DNA of 64,000 bases from Ophiura sarsii (GCA_035610835.1 CM069459.1:26927570-26991569); one strand, 5' to 3'; positions 1-12,904 are shown, numbered from the stretch's first letter. Program-made: numbers and translations. Notes: generated from the letters alone by a model not told the origin.

Positions 1-905
1 GCCCAAAACGTTGGGAATAACTACTTTCAACTAATAGGACAATATCGATATTCAACATGCCGGCATTTGCATTACCATATGTTTTTGTAAACCAACTTAA
101 TTTTGATATGTTGGGCACTTCTAGGGGCCAACAATTGGTCGACCAATAATGTTGGGTATTTGTATGAACCAACTGTCTTTCAACTTATAAATGATGGGCA
201 TTGTATGAACCAATTGTTGGTTGATATTGGTCATTTTATACAACCAACGTTTGGGTAATTTCTGGTGGTTTTTTTATTGGGCGTTTTGAATATATCTTGT
301 TAGACGTCCCGTACTGAATAAAGCGTGTAGGCCCACACTGTTATATAACGTTGCCGGCGTTTTAATAAGCTGTTGTTAATTGTACTTTCTCCATCGGTTC
401 ATCACATCTTTTAAATTGTGGAGACTTTTTTGTTGGAATAAAGCTTTTCTCTCTTTCTACATTTCTGAATTATACTAAATTTGACAATTTAAGCATAAAA
501 TGGCAAAATAATGTGCGCGCTAGACTAGACACCCCCCAGTAATGATGCTGGAGCTGCCAGTGAATACAAGAACATAATACCTCGGTATTAATAGTATGGT
601 CTCAGGAAGTGAGATCCGCCATCTTGCACAGTGATGATACAAGTTGCTGGTGTCTTTCGTAAACTACCACAGGGCACACGTGGAATATGTCTTGCCAAAA
701 AGTTGGCGAAAAATAGAAAAAGCTCGATTCTGACATACGTTTTACCAACGCGAGACCCAAACCGCCCAACGTAGAATTTACCATCGTTTCATCCAACCTT
801 TTATCCACCATATATTCAAACGTTGGGCAAATTCAACAATTGTTGAATATAATTTGACCAACGTATAAGTAAACCCACGTCGCCCAATAATATTTTACCC
901 AACCA
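1..905. mobile_element. Foldback element with TTGGG/CCAAC dyad repeats, left end cut by window
   Basis: Positions 1-270 hold repeated units built on GTTGGGNATTTGTATGAACC with CCAATTGTTGG dyads. Related units in opposite orientation appear at 815-905 (ACGTTGGGCAAATTC, CCCAATAATATTTTACCC). The 545 bases between show no coding sign. The paired inverted arrays suggest a foldback or MITE-type element; the left limit is outside the window. Confidence 0.45.
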
Positions 906-984
906 TTTTGCAATGTAATATTTTACAATGATGCAGCACAGGAGCTGTGTTTTAAAAATATGTTTCAAATTCATCAGACGGAAA

Positions 985-1040
985 ATACTGGTACCATACC
1001 AGTATCTATCTAGGACCTAAAGTACACTTTTTTCCCATTA
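985..1040. repeat. End fragment of the CCAGTATC palindromic element
   Basis: ATACTGGTACCATACCAGTATC followed by GACCTAAAGTACACTTTTTTCCC matches the right end of the elements at 18332-18626 and 59126-59423. It is a solo end with no paired left terminus visible. Confidence 0.45.
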
Positions 1041-1314
1041 AGATGAATCTTTCCGGAAAAAAATTGATCCTAACATGCCACAAAACCATTATTAACACCA
1101 TTTAATAACAAAACATAACGTTTCCAAATTCTCATTTTCAAAGCACGCAAGCGGCTAGAAAATGCTGTGTGTGGCACTTGAATGACCATGAATGAATGGG
1201 ATATTGATTTCACGGTGAAACTGCGTTGGTTCGTGCCTGAGCGAGCGGGCTATTTGTTTGTGAACAGGTCTTTTCTCTCCGCGTAGTTTTATGAAAATGT
1301 GAATTTGGGAACGG

Positions 1315-1440
1315 CACTTCATTAAATGGTGCCAATCATGGCTTACCAAGTTACCATTGTTGCTTGGTGGCAAATTTGGTACCAGACTGTGCTTAAAAGA
1401 GCCATTCGATGTCTATCTAGCCTGCTTGGTTAACACATGC
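1315..1440 (+). repeat. Dispersed repeat, copy 1 (copy 2 at 9775-9885)
   Basis: AAATGGTGCCAATCATGG through TCTATCTAGCCTGCTTGGTT resembles 9775-9885 (AAATGGTGCTAATCATGG ... TCTATCTAGCCTGTTTGTT) in the same orientation. Related words also occur near 14850 and 59440. Class unknown. Confidence 0.4.
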
Positions 1441-2685
1441 TCTGAAATTACTCTATGGGACATAAACAAAATGTATGACTTTCTTTTGTTGAGCACTGAA
1501 CTACAAAATATATAATACTCGTATATAGGGCTTTTCTTTTATATCCAGCGAGGTAAAATATGAACGTTGCAGTATATCATAGTGTTGCAAAAAAACCAGC
1601 CATTATAATGATATAAGTTGGTTGGGGAAATGAACCCTGGATTCCTGTGCTACACAAGATTAACTGTTTTGGTAAAGTCGTTGTTCAAGATATATTTAGT
1701 ATAGAGTTTTTCAAACATCACATTTTTTACACGTTGCTGATTCCCATACTTCTTTCAAAAACATTTTTTCTTCCAGAAATACACTTACATATTTTAAAAC
1801 CGTTTTTAACGCATCTAAACTGTTTTAAAACCCATAAACTTATTTAATTGTAAACTATTATACCTATGAACATTTTATTTAGCAACTGTTTTAGAGTATT
1901 TTTTTTGTATCTATTTATTTATTTAATAAATTATCAACATGATGCACTGCCCGTATCAAAAGTGCTCAATTCCTAAGAAGAGCGTAATATGTTGAAAACA
2001 AGCAGTAAATTAAGAATTATTTAAAATAGTCAACAATAATACTAATATAATATAATACAGCATATCCAATTTATTGACACACATAAGTGGATATCAATAA
2101 TTTATAATAGGTGTGAAAGTCATTCTCCAGATAGGATAATCCATTATCGGCCGAGTGCACCAATGGCGGGTAACTTAATAGGGAGGTAAGCTACCTCCCT
2201 AGTAGATATGCTCTAACTGTAGCATAACTTACTAACGATGTAATTCTCAGAGCATAACTGACGAGTAACACCAGAATAGCAACTAGCGAGGTAAATATCC
2301 ACATTAATCAGCATCGTCCCCTTACAAAATTAATTGTCGCATATGCCAAGTGTTAACCTATAATTTACTGTAAAATTCTGACGTAAATGGTCCTCCGTAA
2401 TATTAAAAGCGTGTCGTCACTCGCTAAGTCATAGGGGAGTGTAAATCAAGAATCACGTGGAGTCGGCCTGCGATCCGGAAAAAAATGATGCCATTTGATG
2501 GCCAAAAATTTCGAAGTTTGTTTACCGCTTTTTCAAAAATAAGGACTATCATGACATTACAAACATATTTTGGGCGAGGGGCACATACAAACATTGCACC
2601 AAAAAGTAATTTTAATGACAAACACAAGCACTCGATGGAAACAATTATATACAATTATAACACATCTCTTAACACAAATACTTCC

Positions 2686-2757
2686 GTGGCGTGGATACCT
2701 TGTCCTTCGCTTGATAACCGCAGAACCCCGGTTCGATCCCCAGACCACGCACGGCAC
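2686..2757 (+). pseudogene. tRNA-like sequence (tRNA pseudogene or SINE head)
   Basis: A box-A-like TGGCGTGGATACC and a good box B GGTTCGATCCC are spaced as in a tRNA, with CTTGATAACCGC in the anticodon-arm region and a T run at 2765. The acceptor and T stems do not pair fully (at least two T-stem mismatches and an unpaired 5' acceptor), so a working tRNA is unlikely. Confidence 0.35.
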
Positions 2758-3499
2758 GATATGCTTTTTTTTCTCGTTCTTCTAGTTTTACCCTTCCACT
2801 CACAATAATGTTGAAACTTGGCTTTATCAGTTTTTAATTAATGAAAACAATAATAAGTTTATTTATTTAGTCATTAATTAAGATCCTTGGACAATTAGTA
2901 CATTTTGGTCAAAATATGACCCAAAGTCAGTGCGATAGTGTTTGAATGGGCAAAAGGAGTTGATCTAAATTTTGACTAAAAATATCACCAAATTGCATGA
3001 ATGGATTTTCAAAAATACACAATCTTTCAGCTTATGAGGGGTCACATTCCACTTCAAATAGACACCCCCTGGGCATGCAAGCGCAATTAGTCCTTCAGCA
3101 TCAGCGAATCATCCCCTCCAATGTTCACAACAAATTTACGCTACTGCTAAAATATCCATTCCTCATCAAATGGTCCATCATCCAACACGCAACTCCATAC
3201 AACCCGGCCTCAAAGCGCTGCAACCTATACATTGCGGAGAAGTTTCACATCATGACTGCACCCAGGATATGCACTCTAAACAAACGCTCGGAACTATACT
3301 CTATGTGCAGACAAAAACGGAAACACAAACTCAATGTTTTTGGTGTAACGTAATGTTTTTTCTGGATGGCCATATTTTTCCCAGTCTACTAGCTCATCCT
3401 GTTTTCTATTGACTATTGTTTTCATTTTTCATAATTATGATCCAACTTTTATGATTGATTAGTGATTACCTACCTAATCTGGTGATTAACTTTCACCTG

Positions 3500-4565
3500 G
3501 TCATGTGTTTTAAGCTCGCCTCCTTTCGCGTTACACACGGATTTTGGCTTTCGCGACATGATTTTAACTTTACACATTTATATTTGCTTGTATACCCCCC
3601 CCCCCCCCCCCCCCCCGAGGTAGTAAAAGTATACATTTTCTGAAGGGAAATTGCATGAGGAAACTAAATATGCCATTAAAATTATAGTACGATCAAGAAC
3701 TAAAATGGTATGATCGGAAATGTTCGGAAAAATATCAGAGTTTTTTAATTTTTAATTTGAGATCCATACATTTTTTTATACCTACCCCTCTCATTATTTA
3801 CTTTACATATTTGAATTCCTCATGAAATTACCCATTAGATGATATATAATTGTCAAAGTTACTACGTCGGTATGGTAATTATACCGGCTAGTGAATATCT
3901 CTCCAATTTTTATTTTATATATTTTTAGAATTTTCAGAAATATTTGTTTAAGGATGAACCCTTCCCTGATATAAACTGCATTCCTGAATTCCTCTAGTTA
4001 CAAGCTTTCCAAAAATGTATATTTTTGCTATCATAGGTTGAAAACTTTTTCTGTTATAGTCATTTTTTATAAATCCGGTAAATTGAGGCTGATTATTCAT
4101 GTTGACTGTGTAGCGAATAGGAAGAAAGCTGGTGATCATGGTCTTATTTATAATTAATTAGTTGTTACAAATAGTTGACAAGTCTGTTGAACCACATACT
4201 TAACGACTACTAAATATCCTTTACAAATGGGACCAGAATGGTGTTTGTAACATTGTAGGATGACTAGTTATTGTAAAAAGAACAAAGATTATCGCCATTA
4301 TTGGATTATCCCCATTGAGTTTGTACAGTCGGCACCCCTTCCAGCACCACCCCTGGTCTCCAAACATCAAACAGCTGTATCTCCCCTTCTATATTAGCTA
4401 TACCAATGCCATTTTGCAGGCAGATAGCTTGTTATTAGGGCTTTAAAATGATACCAAATTTGTTGAGATAGCTTTTGTGGTTTTGAAAATGTTGAGGAAA
4501 ATGACAGCATAAAACTAAACAATGTAACGGCACCCTATTGGTAGGCGAGTTCATAACGCGTGACC
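3500..4565 (+). repeat. 1-kb dispersed segment, copy 1 (copy 2 at 23185-24222)
   Basis: From GTCATGTGTTTT and CTCGCCTCCTTTCGCG to GGCGAGTTCATAACGCGTGAC the segment matches 23185-24222 at high identity in the same orientation. The main difference is a run of about 23 C at 3595-3617 where copy 2 has only CTCCCCTG. No coding potential is conserved between copies. Confidence 0.7.
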
Positions 4566-4805
4566 ACAACTCATAATGGATTATCCTATCTGGAGAATGA
4601 CTTTCACACCTATTATAGATTATTGATATCCCACTTATGTGTGTCAATAAATTGGATATGCTGTATTATATTATATTATTATTATTGTTGACTATTTTAT
4701 AATTATATGTACTCCAGAAGATTGTCACCGCCCTGTGTGGTTGGTGTGCATGAAATTGCCAGTAACTATGCATAAATAATTCTTAATTTACTGCTTGTTT
4801 TCAAC

Positions 4806-4901
4806 ATATAAATTTATTTATTTATTTATTCATTTTTTAATTTTTTAATTTTTTATTTATTTATTTATTATTATTTATTTTTTTATTATTATTTTTTTGT
4901 T

Positions 4902-4984
<83 letters not shown>

Positions 4985-4986
4985 TT
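4806..4986. repeat. TTTA-rich microsatellite
   Basis: Imperfect TTTA/TTTTTA repeats lead into a perfect (TTTA)n run of about 20 units at roughly 4907-4986. Confidence 0.9.
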
Positions 4987-5035
4987 TCACTGATGAAATA
5001 CGTACAATACTGATATTTTTGCACCACATATAACT

Positions 5036-5190
5036 AACATAATTGTTAATACATCTCTGATAACTGGTACTGTCCCTCAAAGTCAGAAACTTGCATATGT
5101 TCGTCCTCTCACAAAGAAGCCTAGTTTGGATGTTTGGATAAAGACATCTTAAAAAACTACAGACCAGATATATCTAAAATATCTTACCAT
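5036..5190 (+). pseudogene. Fragment of L2/CR1-type LINE reverse transcriptase
   Basis: The + strand reads IVNTSLITGTVPQSQKLAYV, then RPLTKKPSLD, then after a one-base shift LKNYRP. This is the conserved N-terminal RT block of L2/CR1-like elements (..SL.TG..P...K.A.V.P..KK..LD....NYRPIS). Only this short piece remains, with a frameshift and an altered NYRP-IS motif. Confidence 0.6.
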
Positions 5191-5703
5191 ATTACGCCAA
5201 TTTTAAAGGGACTCTATTGGATCGCAATCGCTCAGAGAATTGTTTTCAAACTATATATTGCTGATTGTATATAAATGCATCAATAATGTAGCAATCATAT
5301 TTATCTGAATTGTTGTAGGGCAATACGCTGTACCCCAATTTTAATCCATACATCAACAGAATAATGTCACCATTTGTATAATACAAATCAAAATAATATT
5401 CATACCACACCTTGAAAAATGCTTATAATAAAAGTCTTTTGATTGATCAAATATTTTGGTTATTCCATACACAATCTTGAAGATGACCAAATATTGCCAG
5501 GCATAATAAAATCTAAATAGGACTTCAGCATATCTTTATAAAATATCGGAATATTATTCCATCTATGAATCTGTGCTGGATGGATGTTACAATGGAATAT
5601 TAACTCTCCACCATAAGCATGATAAGGAAAGCTATACTCGTTCAGAATTGTTTTCAATGCAGCTGAAGTGTTAAGGTATGTATTATAATACTGACCCACT
5701 TTT

Positions 5704-5970
5704 TGACAAATATAAATTCATCGTGTTTATGACATTTGAAATAAAAATCGTTTTACGGTCTTGTTTTTGTGAAATTCTGCCCATTTAATATCACCCAGGT
5801 GTTGTTTGGAATTTATAAGGTAAAGGTTTTTTTAAAGAGCAGTCACACCTAACCGATTTGGTAGCCGACGCTATATATATGATGGCTATACATATTTGAA
5901 TTCATCGTGTATAAGACAATTGGAAAATTTGATTTTACGACTTGTTTTCAAATTCTGCCCATTTTTTTAA
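5704..5970 (+). repeat. Imperfect tandem duplication of about 185 bases
   Basis: AAATTCATCGTGTTTATGAC ... TTTTACGGTCTTG ... AATTCTGCCCATTT at 5708-5790 recurs as AATTCATCGTGTATAAGAC ... TTTTACGACTTG ... AATTCTGCCCATTT at 5898-5965. Both lie just left of the hairpin at 5972. Confidence 0.6.
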
Positions 5971-5971
5971 A

Positions 5972-6025
5972 AAAAGGAATAAAACCTGGGTTATATTAAA
6001 ATATAACCCAGGTTTTATTCCTTTT
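5972..6025. repeat. Perfect 26-bp hairpin with two-base loop
   Basis: AAAAGGAATAAAACCTGGG and the bases up to 5997 pair with 6000-6025 without mismatch. The stem is too symmetrical for drift; it could be a MITE core, a structured RNA or an assembly fold-back. Confidence 0.8.
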
Positions 6026-6029
6026 ATTC

Positions 6030-7220
6030 TTCTTCTTATTTTATGAATTATTTATTCAATGATACATAATAACTATACAATAACATCAATATTTACAAAA
6101 TGTAGGTAATAATAACAATATTAATACTGACAAGTATATTTACAATGTGACAACCGATTAAAAACACGGAGTTATATTTTAGATTAATTATAGGTCAAAC
6201 ATCATACATACATTTAATATCATGACATAATTGATATGCATGACATAGTTATTACAGTGAAATCAGTCTACGAAGACAGAGTTCTTTTCAAATAAAAATA
6301 AATGATGTGGGCGATTGCCATATCTACCCTTGCTTATGCACAGTTTCCCAACGGCGATGATGTGGTTAATACATTTTGAATTAGGCTATTGTAGTTATAC
6401 AATTAAAGTATAGTCAAGACTCGGAAACACCGTAACCAATTAACATGTAATGTAATATTAATAATTAAGAAAAAGTATAATGCAAAATCGACAATCAAGA
6501 GTGTTAGTCCTATAACGTCGTAACATGGTAATACCTATATATTATACTACATTAAGGGTGTTCCTATGGCTAGCAGTTTGTTTGTTTGATGTTCAAGTAT
6601 AAGGTAGAGCTGGTTGAGTACAACAACAGAAATATTTTTCTGGAGGTGAATCGGGTGCACGGTTCAACAGATATAACCATTTGAAGTTATTTTGAATTCT
6701 TTTGTTTTGTATTGTTTTTTAGCCAACAGAGGGCAGTCTATTTTCTTTTGTTTTTTATTGTTTTTGTTTACCTTCTACCCCCTAGGTAAATTTTTCTGTG
6801 AAAAGTTAGTTTTCTTCTTTTTGCTCTAAATGTTTATTGAAAACTCTAGTAGATTCCCGAAGCACAGGAAATAAGAAGAGTTGTATAACCAATATATACA
6901 CTAAGTGGCAATACAATTAGGAAAGTGCATGAACTTGACATAATTAATTAAGTGCGTTAATTAGCCTATTATTTTAATGACCTACAGCTTCCTTAGATAA
7001 ATAATTATAATTCATTATGCAGATGTTTTAAAGCCTCCCATAGCACAGGATTTTTTTTTAACAATTACGATAAACAAGCTCCCAACATTTCAGCTCTGTA
7101 GCATTTATACTTTTCTTGTAAAACTTAATTAAACATTTTTGCATAGATTAATTATTTTGCTAGGAGGTCATAACACTGACTCTCTTCGCTTTGAGTGACT
7201 TGCCAGAACATCATCATTAT
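6030..7220. other. No recognisable gene
   Basis: AT-rich sequence with stops in all frames. I see no conserved motif, TIR or tandem array in it. Confidence 0.6.
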
Positions 7221-7223
7221 AAG

Positions 7224-7431
7224 CACTTTTCACGCGGCTATTGGTTTTATTTTTCAGAAACCTTTTCCAACATTTAAAGTATATCTCAAGGATAATCGAA
7301 CAATACTAGGCATGTGTGTGCATATTTTAATAAATATACCATGCTGATTCCAAATATGGTAATAACAATCAATAGTTCTGACAGTTTTGAATCATTTTTT
7401 CGAAATTTTGGAATGTCGTCTGTGGAAAGTG
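7224..7431. mobile_element. TTAA-family MITE, decayed copy
   Basis: It starts CACTTTTCACGCGGC and ends GTGGAAAGTG, with GGAATGTCGTCTG near the right end. It aligns with 29730-29972, which has intact TTAA flanks. Here the flanks are degenerate (ATAAG / ATAAC). Confidence 0.6.
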
Positions 7432-8038
7432 ATAACATGCATGCACGGCTTGTCAATAAGTGTGTTTGAGACTATTAAACTGAAATAGTGGACGATTTTA
7501 TTGCCACAATTTCTGTTGGATTTCTTGATAATTCAAACATGTTTCTCGTCCCTATCTTAATCAATATTTGGAGATGCAAATAGTTGTGTTATTAATAATA
7601 ATTGATTAAAAATGTCCCGTCAAGGATTTTCCAAAATTGTATTGGTTGGTCATTTAGGTTTTTTCAGTCCCCTTTGTAAATGTGTGCAAGACCTTCAAGA
7701 ATTTCATTCTCTATCTTTCATTATGTTCTCTTTCTAGTATTATAGGGTATTATAGACAAATGTATGGGCATCTGAATAGCACAACCATGTAACCATTTAA
7801 CTAGGTCTATATCGTGTTATCTAATAAACGTAGTCGAAAAGTTCGCTTGCTTTGTACAACATTAGTAATAATGCTTTTTACACGTTAACCACGAAAACTG
7901 TATAAAACATGGGTTTCATGAGCCATGTATCCTTTTTACACGTTAAATAATATGGAAATGTGTTTGTAAAGAAAATATTGCCTAGTGTCCGTGTTGTCAT
8001 TCACTGATTTCTGTGTATTCTAACCGTTGTAACATATA

Positions 8039-8073
8039 GGACCAGTTGCCCTAATGATGGGGTAACTGGTCCG
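8039..8073. repeat. Small hairpin GGACCAGTTGCCC
   Basis: GGACCAGTTGCCC pairs with GGGGTAACTGGTCC across a seven-base loop. A third copy of the word ACCAGTTGCCCC occurs at about 8239. Meaning unknown. The rest of 7440-8660 shows no gene. Confidence 0.5.
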
Positions 8074-8672
8074 TGCCAAGTAAAGTTTTCAGTTAGTAGT
8101 AATTGGCCTTTTGTTTGGATATTTTTTACTATTGATTATATGTTATATGTAAACAGTTACATGGGTGATATTTTTATAGCAATTCCATAAATATTTACAC
8201 GAGCTTTTATCTTTTATATCATGAAACTTGCTTAACCGGACCAGTTGCCCCATCCTCCCCTAAGTGTATAATTTAAAATACATTTTCATGTTGATGAGGC
8301 AATTTACTGCAAGTAACTGCACATCTTGTGTTGATTGAGTTATACAAATCAATTGAGCTTGATTTGATATTAATTAGCTGTGTGTGTTTTTGCATAAGAG
8401 AACGGTCCTCATTTAGTTCCTTGATTTAGTTCCTTATAGTATTAAAAACCAAATTATTAGTATATGAATATGTTTCATCTATTCAACACATATTGTCTGC
8501 GCACTTCAATGTGAATTAATCACACACAGATAATAGCAACCAAGCATATTGACCAAATTAGTTATAAAGGGGTAAAAAAAAGTAAGTCCCCACTAAAATT
8601 AGATTACTTTTGTTTACATAACTTCACACACAATTAAAGGTTTTGAAAAAATTGAAACGATTATGAAAAGAG

Positions 8673-9270
8673 AAAACGCTTGGCTACCAATAGAAAGTTT
8701 AACATTATGTTTACTTTTTCCAGTCACATTTCCTCAAAATGATGTTTCAGAAAAAGTGTCAATACTTGTATTGGATTTTGGCAAATTTCATGTTAACGGA
8801 AATATCTTTTTGGGATATTTGACTTTTTGGGGAAATGTAAACATGATATTGAAAATGGGAAACTTTGAACGGACATCTAAGCGTTTTTCCTTTTCAGAAA
8901 AGTTTCAATTTTTTAAAACGTCTAATTGTGTGGGAGTGTTACGCAAACAAAGTTGTATAGGATTTTGAAAATTGCCACTGTTTCTGAGAACATCGTTTTG
9001 GGAAAATGAGACAATTTCGGGAAAAGTAAACATAATATTGAACAGAAGAAGATTTCTGTGAGAAGCCAAGCATTTTTCTATTCACAAGTTAGTTTTTAAA
9101 TTTCTCAAAACAATTAATTCTGTGCGGAATTATACAAACATACTTGGTCTAATTTTCGTACACAAAATCACGAGAGAGAGTTTTTAAATTTACTGGTATG
9201 GACCAAGTGCCACTTTATCGGAAAACATCGTTTTGGGGAAATGTGACTGTTTTTGGTAGCCAAGCGTTTT
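8673..9270. mobile_element. Foldback/TIR element ending in AAAACGCTTGGCTACCAA
   Basis: An 18-bp perfect terminal inverted repeat lies at 8673-8690 and 9253-9270. Inside, inverted and direct variants of GGGGAAATGTAAACAT and CCTTTTCAGAAAA recur. The 101-codon open frame at 8663-8968 runs through these repeats and is not judged a gene. Confidence 0.55.
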
Positions 9271-10227
9271 TTTAAACACATTTTAGATGTGAACAGGGAA
9301 AAAACAGGAGGATCTTAAGAATATATATACACTCGTCCAATTTTTTTTTTTTTGAGTTATAAAACAAAAAGTGCCAAAAAAGTGATTTTTCCCCAAAAAC
9401 AAAATGTGACAAAATATTATCTCTGCAGAACCTAAAATGGGTCAAAAAACATGTTTTTTATAATTTTTTCCAAAATGGTCATTTTCATTATCATGGTTGG
9501 ATTCATTGAACCCTTTTCTGCAAAAAACTGTATACGTTTATAAAGATTAAATACATATTGAAGTTACGGAGGCTGTACCTGAGAGTCCACACCGCCCTTA
9601 ATGACAGAATTGATCTGGAATATGTATCATATTCATGAAAAATGATCCAATATTTGGAATGAGATCAAATAATATGTGCATAAGAAATGGAATAAATGAT
9701 GAAATTGTTTGTTTCATTGCTGATGTGGAATATGATGATGTATTGTATGGTAGGTACATAAAGTGACTTATTTTCTATAAATGGTGCTAATCATGGTTTA
9801 TCTTTGTTGATAAGTGTTATGTTTGGTATCAAAGTGTGCCGAAAAGATTTATCCAAAAATCTATCTAGCCTGTTTGTTGAAAGTTGAATCCAGGTCTTGA
9901 ATGGCCCTGCTATTTTGAAAGACGCCCTCATAGCAAAATGTCAAAATAGAAGTAAAAATGATATGGTTTCAATTCAAATATTCTACCAAAACATACGCTT
10001 GTGAGACACCATAACAATCTCTTAATAGATGCAAATATGTATATTTCCTGATAACCGGCGCCATTTTGGATTCCATTGTAGTTGCAGTGACTCAATACAC
10101 TAAGTGAACGTTCCAATGGATGTATTGACCCCAAAACATGGGTGTAGCCCATTAAATCACTATTATTTAATATAATTGATATTTGTATTATCACTATTAT
10201 TTAATATCATTAATATCATTATTTAAT

Positions 10228-10503
10228 ATCCCTGCTCGCTCCCTACGATCTGCGATAGACAGACACTAACCGGCTGGTTGTTCCCAGATCCAACCTTACT
10301 ATAGGTGATCACAGTTTTAAGGTTACTGCTGCAAAGGCCTGGAACTCCCTGCCAATACACCTCAGAACTGCTCAGTCAACGGAGACTTTTAAAAGTAATA
10401 GACTTATTTATTTTAACTTTTATTTTCTTGTAAACGCTATGGTACATATGTAAATAGCGTCCTAAATACCCGTTTGTTGTTGTTGTTGTTGTTGTTGTTG
10501 TTC
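10228..10503 (+). pseudogene. 3' end of an L2/CR1-type LINE with (TTG)n tail
   Basis: The frame reads LVVPRSNLTIGDHSFKVTA, then AKAWNSLPIHLRTAQ, then STETFKSN and reaches a stop at about 10450. This is the signature C-terminus of CR1/L2-like pol proteins (..F...AP..WN.LP..LR....L..FK..LK). About 30 bases later a TTG run (10483-10503) forms the 3' repeat tail. The 5' part is missing, the usual 5' truncation. Confidence 0.7.
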
Positions 10504-11006
10504 ATTTTGTCAAGACTACCCAATATTTTACTGCAATACTTTTGGTCAATAAAATCCTTTTTTTTTATTCAAAAACTTAAAAACCCAATCTTTATGTACC
10601 CTAATACTGCTGATGCAGTCAGTAGGGGACGAGTTGTTCTTTGAGGTGATTGTATTTCAACATTCCTATAATACACTGTTTTGGTATGGTGAAAACTAGA
10701 CTTTTGTCAAAAATAGCAACAAAATAGTTTTAGGTTGTTACCATTGCAACAGGGCATTTTGTTTTTAAAGTTTTCACTAAATACGTTATACAAGTTGCAT
10801 TGGGTTGTCCAGAAATGGCGTTTACACTTTTAAGCTGAATGCTAGCTGAAATATACAACATATGCGAGATATGATTTTTTTGTAAACTAAAATTTATCAG
10901 AGCATGCTGAATATTCAATAACTCGATCTATAACACTGACAATATTATAGCCTATAACTTGTTTGAACGTAGAATGATCCGTAATTGGCGGAGGGATCCA
11001 TCGTCA

Positions 11007-11064
11007 TCACGTGACCCAGTCACGTGCGTCACTGACAAAATATGGGATGGTACATGTATATAAG
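11007..11064 (+). promoter_or_regulatory. Putative TATA promoter with two E-boxes upstream of the peptide gene
   Basis: A TATATAAG box lies at 11057-11064, about 25-30 bases before the inferred transcript start near 11088. Upstream are TCACGTGA (11007-11014) and a second CACGTG (11021-11026), the palindromic E-box bound by bHLH-ZIP factors of the USF/MITF/MYC type. A clean splice donor follows at 11143. The promoter call is inference from motif spacing; no transcript data are available. Confidence 0.5.
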
Positions 11065-11087
11065 CGTCATGTTCTCATGGTATGGAC

Positions 11088-11142
11088 ACCAGACGAGCTT
11101 TACAATTTGTTAACTGTACAGCAGTCATCCACAGCTTAAGAG
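11088..11142 (+). other. Non-coding first exon of the secreted-peptide gene
   Basis: The segment starts about 30 bases after the TATA box and ends in AAGAG followed by GTAAGT, a consensus donor at 11143. It has no ATG followed by a useful reading frame, so it is read as 5' UTR. The first intron would run about 4.8 kb to the signal-peptide exon and contains a large foldback element. The start is estimated from TATA spacing only. Confidence 0.45.
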
Positions 11143-12904
11143 GTAAGTCAACCTTCTTGTATTGATGTGTTTTATATGTGATTTATCTAGATTCATAATG
11201 CGTATGAATGGATAGTTCAAAAGAGTTTAACAATTAACTACAGATATTCGTATTCCATTTTTGTATTAAAATCCGTATAGGTTGGTTATATAATCCTACT
11301 CACTTGCTGTAATGTAATATAAACAAATATTGATTAGAATGTGTTATTTATCTAGAGGGGTCAACATCGGATGGTTTGTTTTCGAAACTCTAGCGACTAC
11401 CATTGTCAGAGCGAGAAAAACAAATAAGGTTATTGTCAACAGAAAAATCTTTAAAAATTATAACTACTCAGGTGTATCAATTAGGAATATTTGCGTATGG
11501 CGTATTTGGATAGACTAGAAAAAAAAATGACATATCTGTTTAAGTTCAATGGAGAATAAAGGTTTAATGCATGCATTAAGATGCATGCATTAACAGTGTT
11601 AATATTGGGGCTTGATTTATAATGCCGATTCTTGTCATTTTTTAGTGCCCAAAGACCATGATGTTTATAGTACTTAAATAACATGATAAAAATGACCCAT
11701 GTGTTTGAAATTGTCCGTGAAATAGAGGTAAGACTTACAGTTTAAGTATCATAAGTTTATTTTATTGTCACATGTCACTGTTTAAAGATTTCCAATAGTT
11801 GCAGGTGGTATTTATTGAATGCCCCTCGTATTTATCTTAATGAAGGTAGATTACATTGGTAGGCTTATAAAACTGGCAATTGTAACATAGCCAAATTTTT
11901 AATTGCACAAAACCATCGAGTTTGCGCTAGGTTTTGGTTGTTTTGGCAGTGCATTTAACCGTTGTCTAAGACTTCATCCACTAACAGTACACCTACATAC
12001 GGCCCGAATATGGCTTAAATGTGACATTTGACCACGAAACAGGCGGAAAGTCGCGATATCTGAATAGGAGATACAGGCCTAACAATGAAAAAAGTCGATA
12101 GGGTGGCGATTTTTAGTTTTCGGTATTTTTAGTTACAAGAAACATTCGTTGAACATTTCCCAACGTTTTTCGCGCAATTCTGTCTCTAAACATCATTTTT
12201 GGTAATATTGAAGACTAGAGGATGTTGTCTAAGTATTGAATTCGGCAGCTGTTTCGCCGCGTAAAGATAAGGGAGGTTAATTAATTGGCTATAAATTATG
12301 TATACATCTTATGATATCTAAATGAAACCTTAGTATAATGTTGTCTTTAATGTAACAAAAAAAGGAAATTTCATTGAAACCGGAGAAAAGAAATACGCTA
12401 GTTGCTAACGAGATATTAATCCATCTCAAGTGCCATTAATTATGTACACACGTTAGCGTTGTTACACTTCCCTGACTTTGACGGTCAATTTCTCAAAACT
12501 GGGTTTCTTGATATTGTCAACTTCTTTTGCTCATATCTATGGATAAAAACAAGCTATAATAGTGGTTAATATATCATTTTAAGGCTAAAATATTATATTT
12601 TAAGAATATGATAACAAACTATATACAAATGTTTGCGACTTTCCACTCAATTTCGTGGTGCCATGTCACAAATACGTCATAATACTTAATATCATAATAC
12701 ATGTGTATCACATAACAATCGCTGCTCCCCCGGAAGAATAACGCATCAGTTTTGCTAGCCACCTTCGCATGACTTCTGAACAAACACATCTTTCCCAGTG
12801 GACTCTGGACAGTAGGAACAATTATAAGTCACGGTGCTTATTAGTAAAGTGCTCAACAAAAGAAAGGCATTCACTTTGTTTATGTCCTACACTGAAAACC
12901 TCAA

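Larger units (their letters stand above)
1985..4812. mobile_element. TIR-bounded composite element with about 150-230 bp arms
   Basis: The left arm 1985-2143 (ATGTTGAAAACAAGCAGT ... GGATAATCCATTAT) is the inverted copy of 4573-4809. The arms share the words CAGCATATCCAATTTATTG, CACATAAGTGGATATCA and TCATTCTCCAGATAGGAT. The interior includes a tRNA-like sequence, a poly-C tract and a 1-kb block also present at 23.2 kb without these arms. No transposase is seen. A T-rich TTTA array abuts the right end. Confidence 0.55.

Noticed and set aside
2686..2757. Functional tRNA gene
   Set aside because: Box B is good, but T-stem and acceptor pairing fail; kept as pseudo-tRNA only.
2485..2808. 107-codon + frame over the tRNA-like site
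   Set aside because: It reads straight through box B and shows no domain.
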